From the NCBI GenBank assembly GCA_021793055.1, contig JAJYTL010000224.1, positions 1 to 5,615 of the forward strand: a DNA stretch of 5,615 nucleotides. Reading direction: 5' to 3'. Positions within the stretch are counted from its first letter, which is position 1. Every line of letters begins with the position of its first letter. Position numbers and translations under genes: made by a program. Of this stretch, positions 1-5,615 are shown piece after piece. Origin of the DNA: Pseudomonadota bacterium (GTDB lineage Bacteria > Pseudomonadota > Alphaproteobacteria > Ferrovibrionales > Ferrovibrionaceae). The notes beneath the pieces were generated by a model, which had not been told where the DNA came from, did no database searches, and was given only the letters and a program-made list of their open reading frames with translations.

Positions 1-42
1 CGCGATTTGGTCGCGCCGTTAACCTATCAAATGTGGCCGCCC

Positions 43-807
43 ATGTCCCGCCGCCGCCAGCTTTACGAAGGCAAGGCCAAAGTTCTTTTCGAGGGACCGG
101 AGCCCGGTACCCTGGTGCAGTATTTCAAGGACGACGCTACGGCGTTCAACAATCAGAAGCGCGGCACCATCACCGGCAAGGGCGTGCTCAACAACCGCAT
201 CTCCGAATACCTGATGACCAAGCTGAACGAAATCGGCGTCCCGAACCACTTCATCCGCCGGCTCAACATGCGCGAGCAGCTGGTGAAGGAGGTCGAGATC
301 ATCCCGATCGAGGTGGTGGTCCGCAACGTCGCCGCCGGCTCGATTTCGAGCCGGCTCGGCATCGCCGAGGGCACGACCCTGCCGCGCTCCATCGTCGAGT
401 TCTACTACAAGAACGATGCGCTCAACGATCCGATGGTGAGCGAGGAGCACATCACCTGCTTCGGCTGGGGAACGGCGCAGGAGATCGACGAGATCATGTC
501 CTTGGCGCTTCGCGTCAACGACTTCCTGACCGGCCTGTTTCTCGGCGTCGGCATCCGCCTAGTGGACTTCAAGCTCGAATTCGGCCGCCATTGGCAGGGC
601 GAGGAGATGCGGGTCATCCTGGCCGATGAAATCAGCCCGGACAGCTGCCGGCTGTGGGACGCCCTGACCAACGACAAGATGGACAAGGACCGCTTCCGGC
701 GCGATCTCGGCAATGTCGCCGAGGCCTATCAGGAAGTGGCGCGCCGGCTCGGCATCCTGCCCGAAGGCGGGCCGCGCGACATGAAGGGCCCGGCGGTGAT
801 GCAGTGA
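43..807 (+). CDS. purC: Phosphoribosylaminoimidazole-succinocarboxamide synthase (SAICAR synthase)
   Basis: Cytoplasmic enzyme of de novo purine synthesis. It joins aspartate to CAIR using ATP, giving SAICAR. The 254-residue product has the family's usual bacterial length. It opens with the YEGKAK nucleotide-binding start (residues 8-13). It contains the first SAICAR synthase signature around residues 86-100 (IIPIEVVVRNVAAGS), the second at 173-181 (LVDFKLEFG) and the conserved DEISPD segment at 195-200. The frame is open to the left edge, and TTG 7 and ATG 31 are possible earlier starts. ATG 43 is preferred because MSRRRQLYEGKAK is the usual alphaproteobacterial N-terminus. No convincing Shine-Dalgarno sequence precedes any of the three starts, so the exact start is less certain than the identity. 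The short tail after LGILPEGG is probably a lineage feature. purS follows after 22 bases, so the two are probably cotranscribed. Confidence 0.96.
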   Translation: MSRRRQLYEGKAKVLFEGPEPGTLVQYFKDDATAFNNQKRGTITGKGVLNNRISEYLMTKLNEIGVPNHFIRRLNMREQLVKEVEIIPIEVVVRNVAAGSISSRLGIAEGTTLPRSIVEFYYKNDALNDPMVSEEHITCFGWGTAQEIDEIMSLALRVNDFLTGLFLGVGIRLVDFKLEFGRHWQGEEMRVILADEISPDSCRLWDALTNDKMDKDRFRRDLGNVAEAYQEVARRLGILPEGGPRDMKGPAVMQ

Positions 808-817
808 GCCGCCCGCT

Positions 818-821
818 GAGG
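818..821 (+). promoter_or_regulatory. Shine-Dalgarno sequence that decides the purS start
   Basis: GAGG lies 8 bases before ATG 830 but only 2 bases before the in-frame ATG 824. The spacing therefore favours 830 as the start of purS, in agreement with the usual MKAKV N-terminus of the family. This is a reading from spacing only. Confidence 0.55.
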
Positions 822-829
822 CGATGCCC

Positions 830-1072
830 ATGAAGGCCAAAGTCCATATCACGCTGAAACCCGGCGTCCTCGATCCCCAAGGCAAGGCGATCGCCCATGC
901 GCTCGCCGCCCTGGGCTTTGGCGGCATCGCGGAAGCCCGCCAGGGAAAATATATCGAGATCGATCTGGCCGAGGCCGACCGCGCCCGGGCGCAGGCCGCC
1001 GTCGAGGCCATGTGCAAGCAGCTTCTCGCCAATACGGTGATCGAGAACTATTCCATCGAGCTTGCGGAATAG
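830..1072 (+). CDS. purS: FGAM synthetase subunit PurS
   Basis: Small structural subunit of the three-part phosphoribosylformylglycinamidine (FGAM) synthetase found where PurL is the short form. PurS has no catalytic residues of its own. It bridges PurL and PurQ and is thought to help pass ammonia between them. The 80-residue product has the normal length. It carries the family pattern MKAKVHITLKPGVLDPQG at 1-18, a central ALGFGGIAEARQGKYIEI stretch (27-44) and the closing LLANTVIENY block at 65-74. An in-frame ATG two codons earlier (824) is less likely because of the position of the GAGG ribosome-binding site. The gene sits 22 bases after purC. The 111-base gap before purQ is unusually long for this operon and is structured (see the repeat at 1076-1145). 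Confidence 0.94.
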   Translation: MKAKVHITLKPGVLDPQGKAIAHALAALGFGGIAEARQGKYIEIDLAEADRARAQAAVEAMCKQLLANTVIENYSIELAE

Positions 1073-1075
1073 CCG

Positions 1076-1150
1076 GCGCCCGGACGCGGTCGGCCGCTTG
1101 CCCGGCGCTTGCGCCGGCCCTGGCGGACCGCTAGCATCCGGGCGCGTTTT
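1076..1150 (+). repeat. Nested inverted repeats in the purS-purQ gap, possible attenuator or processing stem
   Basis: Three nested complementary arms can be paired by eye. The outer pair is GCGCCCGGA (1076-1084) with TCCGGGCGC (1137-1145), 9 bp. The middle pair is GCGGTC (1086-1091) with GACCGC (1126-1131), 6 bp. The inner hairpin is CCGGCG (1102-1107) with CGCCGG (1112-1117), 6 bp with loop CTTG. The outer arm is followed by GTTTT (1146-1150). This could be an intrinsic terminator or attenuator, an RNA-processing stem, or a structure that holds the purQ leader. The T-run is short and the region is very GC-rich, so the fold could be partly chance. No known purine riboswitch was recognised. 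Confidence 0.4.
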
Positions 1151-1183
1151 GCCACTTCCCGGTTTGGGGCTCTTGAGCGTTCC

Positions 1184-1869
1184 ATGAAGGCCGCCGTCAT
1201 CGTCTTTCCCGGTTCGAATTGCGACCGCGACGTCAAGGTCGCGCTCGACGCCGCGACCGGCCGGCCCACCAGCATGATCTGGCACAAGGAAACCGAGCTG
1301 CCGGCCCTCGATCTCATCGTGCTGCCGGGCGGCTTTTCCTATGGCGACTATCTGCGCGCCGGTGCCATCGCCGCCCGGTCGCCGGTGATGCGCGCGGTGG
1401 TGGCCAAGGCCCAGAGCGGCACCGCCGTGCTCGCGATCTGCAACGGCTTTCAGGTGGCGACCGAGGCCGGGCTGCTACCCGGCACCTTGATGCGCAACCG
1501 GAATCAGAAGTTCGTCTGCAAGGACGTCCATCTCAAGGTCGAGACCTCGCAGACCGCTTTCACCGCGCGCTATGCCGCGGGCCAGGTGATCCGCCTGCCC
1601 ATCGCCCATGCGGACGGCAATTATTTCGCCGACCCCGAGACCCTGGCCGAGATCGAGGCCGAGGGCCGCGTCGCCTTCCGTTACGTGACGCCGGACGGCG
1701 CGCCCGACGACGACGCCAATCCCAACGGCTCGGCCGCGAACATCGCCGGCGTCTTCAATCGCGAGAAGACCGTGCTCGGCCTGATGCCGCATCCCGAGCG
1801 GCTCACCGAGCCGGCGCTCGGCGGCATCGACGGCCGCGCCATGTTCGACTCCCTCGTCGCCGCGCTGTC

Positions 1870-1873
<4 letters not shown>
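1184..1873 (+). CDS. purQ: FGAM synthetase glutaminase subunit PurQ
   Basis: Class I glutamine amidotransferase subunit of FGAM synthetase. It hydrolyses glutamine and supplies ammonia to PurL. The product is 229 residues, a normal length. The N-terminal GSNCDRD motif is at 10-16 and the oxyanion-strand region PGGFSYGDYLRAGA at 48-61. The nucleophile elbow AICNGFQ places the catalytic cysteine at residue 86, IAHADGNYF is at 140-148, and the MPHPER block supplies the His203 and Glu205 partners of the triad. All expected catalytic residues are present. ATG 1184 gives the standard MKAAVIVFPGSNCD start. The frame stays open further upstream to 1109, but that extension reads as unrelated arginine-rich sequence. 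Only a weak ribosome-binding site is visible. The stop codon overlaps the GTG start of purL, pointing to coupled translation. Confidence 0.96.
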
Positions 1874-4059
<2,186 letters not shown>

Positions 4060-4078
4060 CAGAAGGAGACGGCGGCAC

Positions 4079-4315
4079 ATGGCGATGGACGCAGCCGAAA
4101 TCAGCCGAATGATTCGGGAAAGCCTGCCCGACGCGGTGGTCACCATCCAGGATCTGCGTGGCGACGGCGACCACTACGCGGCGCTCGTGGTATCGGCCGC
4201 CTTCAAGGGCAAGAGCCGCGTCCAGCAGCACCAGATGGTCTATCAGGCGCTTCAGGGCAGGATGGGCGGCGCCCTCCACGCCCTGGCGCTCCAGACCGCG
4301 CTCCCCCAAGAGTGA
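4079..4315 (+). CDS. bolA: BolA/IbaG-family iron-sulfur metabolism protein
   Basis: Small BolA-fold protein of 78 residues. Members of this family pair with CGFS monothiol glutaredoxins to hold or transfer [2Fe-2S] clusters. In some bacteria they also affect cell shape and stress responses, and older annotations call them transcriptional regulators. The class II KH-like core carries the diagnostic FKGKSRVQQHQMVY block at 42-55 and a closing MGGALHALALQT at 62-73, with His67 in the position of the conserved C-terminal histidine. A further histidine in GDGDHY (32) may serve as a cluster ligand. The start at ATG 4079 has AAGGAG 10 bases upstream; ATG 4085 is too far from it. It lies 19 bases after purL and 31 bases before grxD. 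The neighbouring glutaredoxin gene supports an iron-sulfur role. The symbol is used for the family and does not claim orthology to E. coli BolA over IbaG. Confidence 0.92.
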   Translation: MAMDAAEISRMIRESLPDAVVTIQDLRGDGDHYAALVVSAAFKGKSRVQQHQMVYQALQGRMGGALHALALQTALPQE

Positions 4316-4346
4316 TTTTTATCGCAATCCGAAGAGGCTTAGAGCC

Positions 4347-4685
4347 ATGACCAACGATCCCGTTTCCGAGCGTATCCAACAGGAAATCTCCGCCAACCCG
4401 GTGCTCCTGTTCATGAAGGGCACGCCGTCCTTTCCGCAATGCGGCTTTTCCGCCGCGGTGGTGCAGATCCTGTCGCGGGCCGGCGTGCAATTCAAAGGCA
4501 TCGACGTGCTGACCGATCCGGGCCTGCGCGAGGGCATCAAACGCTTCAGCAACTGGCCGACCATTCCGCAGCTCTACGTCAAAGGCGAGTTCATCGGCGG
4601 CTGCGATATCGTGCGCGAGATGTACGAGAGCGGCGAGCTCGCGACCCTGCTCACCGAAAAGGGCCTGCTCGCGCCGGCCTCCTGA
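4347..4685 (+). CDS. grxD: Monothiol glutaredoxin, Grx4 type (CGFS)
   Basis: Single-domain monothiol glutaredoxin of 112 residues, about the length of E. coli GrxD. The family binds a [2Fe-2S] cluster with glutathione and takes part in cluster delivery and iron homeostasis rather than general disulfide reduction. The active-site motif CGFS is at 32-35, preceded by MKGTP (23-27), whose lysine contacts glutathione. WPTIPQLYVKGEFIGGCDI (70-88) supplies the cis-proline TIP and the GGCD glutathione-binding segment. All hallmark residues are intact. ATG 4347 is preceded by AAGAGG at 9 bases, and this start gives the standard N-terminus. The gene is the last of the plus-strand unit and is followed by a bidirectional terminator. 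Adjacency to the BolA gene fits the known physical Grx-BolA partnership. Confidence 0.96.
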   Translation: MTNDPVSERIQQEISANPVLLFMKGTPSFPQCGFSAAVVQILSRAGVQFKGIDVLTDPGLREGIKRFSNWPTIPQLYVKGEFIGGCDIVREMYESGELATLLTEKGLLAPAS

Positions 4686-4748
4686 TACTCGCCTCGCCGC
4701 GGCAGATCGCCCCGGCGGGGCGGCAACAAGCGGATAAGGGCGAACGAA

Positions 4749-4786
4749 AAGGGCGACGGAATCGCTTCCGCCGCCCTTCGTGTTTT
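4749..4786. terminator. Bidirectional intrinsic terminator between grxD and the hsp20 gene
   Basis: AAGGGCG (4749-4755) pairs with CGCCCTT (4772-4778). After one mismatch, CGGAA (4757-4761) pairs with TTCCG (4766-4770) around the tetraloop TCGC, which reads GCGA (a GNRA loop) on the minus strand. The plus strand continues CGTGTTTT. On the minus strand the stem is followed at once by a run of four T. The site therefore suits both converging transcription units. Most of the 142 noncoding bases between the two stop codons show nothing else. Confidence 0.8.
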
Positions 4787-4827
4787 CAGGCGTCGCCCCT
4801 AGAGCGCGTCGCCCAGGGGATGTCGCC

Positions 4828-5280
4828 CTAGGCCGCCTGGGTCAAAGCCGGCGCTTCGCCGCCGGTCACGATCTTGATCGTGCGCGGCTTCAGCGCCTCG
4901 GGCACCTCGCGCACCATCTCGATGTGGAGAAGCCCGTCCTCGAGCTTCGCGTCCGCGACCCGGATATGCTCGGCGAGATCGAAGCGGCGCTCGAAGGCGC
5001 GGGTCGCGATGCCGCGATGGAGGAACTGGGCCTTCGGCTCCTCCTTCTTGCGGCCCGAGATCACCAGGCTGTTCGACTTCGCCTCGACATTGAGCTCGTC
5101 GCTGCGGAAGCCCGCCACCGCCATGGTGATGCGGTACTTGTCGTCACCGAGCTTCTCGATGTTATAGGGCGGATAATGGGTTTCGGCCGCGTCGAAGGCA
5201 CGCGTGCCGTCAAGCACGTCGAGCATACGATCGAAGCCGACCGAAAAGCGGAACAGGGGGGAAAGATCAAGTGCAGTCAT
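4828..5280 (-). CDS. ibpA: Small heat-shock protein, Hsp20/alpha-crystallin family (IbpA type)
   Basis: ATP-independent cytoplasmic chaperone that binds unfolding proteins and keeps them ready for DnaK/ClpB rescue. The product is 150 residues. The N-terminal DLSPLFRFSVGFDRML (5-20) resembles the E. coli IbpA/IbpB N-terminus. YPPYNIEKLGDDKYRITMAV (36-55) begins the alpha-crystallin domain, which runs to about residue 135. FLHRGIATRAFERRF (86-100) and the LEDGLLHI version of the conserved GxL motif (113-120) follow. The C-terminal tail has an I-x-I anchor at 135-137 (IKI). The start at 5280 is chosen because it gives the IbpA-like N-terminus; the longer open frame to 5472 runs through the promoter and leader. 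GGAG lies 10 bases before this ATG, inside a hairpin. Control appears to be by a sigma-32 promoter plus an RNA thermometer. The symbol denotes type; several paralogues are common in this group. Confidence 0.94.
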   Translation of the reverse strand: MTALDLSPLFRFSVGFDRMLDVLDGTRAFDAAETHYPPYNIEKLGDDKYRITMAVAGFRSDELNVEAKSNSLVISGRKKEEPKAQFLHRGIATRAFERRFDLAEHIRVADAKLEDGLLHIEMVREVPEALKPRTIKIVTGGEAPALTQAA

Positions 5281-5377
5281 GGTCCATATTCTCCATCTGA
5301 GCAACATGGTTGACCGGTTCCCCTGCCGGTGGAACCGGTGGGAATGGACGGCCCCGGAATGGCGACCGCCCTGTCGT
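5281..5377 (-). promoter_or_regulatory. ROSE-type RNA thermometer in the hsp20 5' UTR
   Basis: The leader read on the minus strand folds by eye into three successive hairpins. First, GGGCGG (5371-5366) pairs with CCGTCC (5351-5346). Second, ACCGGTTCC (5339-5331) pairs perfectly with GGAACCGGT (5321-5313) around a 9-base loop. Third, the hairpin at 5309-5284 pairs CCAUG with UAUGG, UU with AA and CUC with GAG around loop AGAUG, leaving a single G (5302) unpaired. The third stem contains the GGAG ribosome-binding site (5294-5291) opposite UUGCU (5304-5300). A conserved UYGCU facing the Shine-Dalgarno sequence with an extra G is the defining feature of ROSE elements in alphaproteobacterial and enterobacterial small heat-shock genes. 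The inferred action is that the stem melts at heat-shock temperature and exposes the site. The 5' limit is estimated from the predicted promoter. Folding was done by hand. Confidence 0.8.
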
Positions 5378-5383
5378 TTCTGG

Positions 5384-5412
5384 AGATAGGAAGCGCGAAA
5401 TCGCGCTTCAAG
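5384..5412 (-). promoter_or_regulatory. Predicted RpoH (sigma-32) promoter for the hsp20 gene
   Basis: On the minus strand CTTG (5412-5409) is followed after 18 bases by CCTATCT (5390-5384). This matches the alphaproteobacterial RpoH pattern of CTTG, 17-18 bases, then CYTATNT. Transcription would begin near 5377, giving a leader of about 97 bases, which is the usual size for a ROSE leader. The start point is an estimate. The spacer is largely filled by a perfect inverted repeat at 5390-5409. Confidence 0.7.
5390..5409. repeat. Perfect 8-bp inverted repeat inside the hsp20 promoter
   Basis: GAAGCGCG (5390-5397) and CGCGCTTC (5402-5409) are exact reverse complements separated by four bases. 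The repeat occupies the region between the predicted -35 and -10 boxes and overlaps one base of each. It could be an operator for a repressor, or simply a chance palindrome in a constrained promoter. It does not match the CIRCE (HrcA) operator. Confidence 0.6.
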
Positions 5413-5474
5413 ACCCGCCGGCGGAGAAAATGTGCGCGAAAAATAAACCGCCGGGCACCTTGAAAACGCCAACG

Positions 5475-5499
5475 AAAAAGCCCGCCGGAGGCGGGCTTT
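5475..5499 (-). terminator. Intrinsic terminator of rpsD
   Basis: A perfect 10-bp stem (AAAGCCCGCC at 5477-5486 with GGCGGGCTTT at 5490-5499) encloses a 3-base loop. On the minus strand it is followed by a run of five T overlapping the stem end. It lies about 50 bases past the rpsD stop. The plus-strand side has only three T, all within the stem, so it is assigned to the minus strand. It separates rpsD transcription from the heat-shock promoter downstream. Confidence 0.85.
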
Positions 5500-5549
5500 G
5501 CGTCGCGGATGGCGGCCAGGGCCGGGCAGCGCGCCCGGCCCGGACGCGA

Positions 5550-5615
5550 TCAGCGCGAGTAGTATTCGACGACCAGGTTCGGCTCCATCTTCACCGGATA
5601 TGGAATGTCGGCGAA
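5550..5615 (-). CDS. rpsD: 30S ribosomal protein S4, C-terminal fragment (runs off the window edge)
   Basis: The last 21 codons and the TGA stop of a minus-strand gene are present. The peptide reads FADIPYPVKMEPNLVVEYYS followed by a final R. The IPYPVxMEPNLVVEfYSR ending is the highly conserved C-terminus of bacterial ribosomal protein S4, a primary 16S rRNA binder that nucleates small-subunit assembly. The rest of the gene, including the S4 RNA-binding domain, lies beyond position 5615, so length and start cannot be judged. A strong terminator follows about 50 bases downstream. Identification rests on this short but very characteristic tail. Confidence 0.9.
   Translation of the reverse strand, partial: FADIPYPVKMEPNLVVEYYSR

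Noticed and set aside
559..1285. Minus-strand open frames opposite purC, purS and purQ
   Set aside because: They have low-complexity, proline/arginine/alanine-rich composition, no family motif, and overlap confirmed genes.
1219..1869. Long in-frame extension upstream of purL, giving a 946-residue reading frame
   Set aside because: The extension is arginine-rich shadow sequence in another frame of purQ. The PurL family start aligns at GTG 1870 with the normal 729-residue length.
4311..4322. TTTTT run after the bolA stop as a terminator
   Set aside because: No convincing GC stem sits directly before it, and grxD follows after 31 bases, so readthrough is more likely.
4792..4828. Three copies of GTCGCCC (4792, 4808, 4822) at the 3' end of the hsp20 gene
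   Set aside because: The units are only seven bases, irregularly spaced (16 and 14), and GC-rich. There is too little for a repeat array or binding-site cluster.
4780..5313. Plus-strand open frame of 177 codons across the heat-shock region
   Set aside because: The minus strand encodes a complete Hsp20 protein with intact motifs. The plus frame is its antisense shadow and starts inside the terminator.
5418..5454. Inverted repeat CCGGCGG / CCGCCGG with a 23-base spacer between the rpsD terminator and the hsp20 promoter
   Set aside because: It is short, widely spaced, and made of motifs common in this GC-rich DNA. No T-run follows either arm. It could be chance.
5281..5480. CIRCE (HrcA) operator upstream of the heat-shock gene
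   Set aside because: No TTAGCACTC-N9-GAGTGCTAA-like pattern is present; the palindrome found has a different sequence and spacing.

Overview
The window is ordinary core chromosome of a GC-rich alphaproteobacterium. This rests on three things: strong G/C preference at third codon positions, proteins that read like the alphaproteobacterial versions of their families (PurC beginning MSRRRQLYEGKAK, a free-standing PurS, a small PurL), and the order purC-purS-purQ-purL-bolA-grxD with rpsD nearby. A Rhodospirillales-like source is my guess from the flavour of the proteins and is not proven. No mobile element, CRISPR array, tRNA or rRNA was seen.

Plus strand, about 43-4685: one apparent transcription unit. 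PurC (SAICAR synthase) is followed by the three-part FGAM synthetase: PurS (structural subunit), PurQ (glutaminase, ammonia donor) and PurL (ATP-dependent amidotransferase subunit). purQ and purL share a GTGA overlap. Two small iron-sulfur genes follow closely: a BolA-family protein and the CGFS monothiol glutaredoxin GrxD, which form [2Fe-2S]-bridged complexes in many organisms. The only sizeable gap in the unit is 111 bases between purS and purQ, and it holds a nested inverted-repeat structure ending in a short T-run. No promoter for purC is visible; only 42 bases lie upstream.

The 142 bases between grxD and the next gene hold a hairpin with T-runs on both sides, a good bidirectional terminator for convergent genes.

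Minus strand, 4828-5615: an IbpA-type small heat-shock protein and, at the window edge, the last 21 codons of rpsD (ribosomal protein S4) with its own terminator. The leader of the heat-shock gene is the most interesting part of the window. It has a good match to the alphaproteobacterial RpoH (sigma-32) promoter, a perfect inverted repeat filling most of the promoter spacer, and a roughly 97-base 5' UTR that folds by eye into three hairpins. The last hairpin buries the GGAG Shine-Dalgarno sequence against a UUGCU motif with one bulged G, the hallmark of a ROSE-type RNA thermometer. The gene therefore appears to be heat-controlled at both transcription and translation.

I found no wholly new system. 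The points worth a second look are the thermometer and promoter leader, the structured purS-purQ gap, and a few minor oddities.
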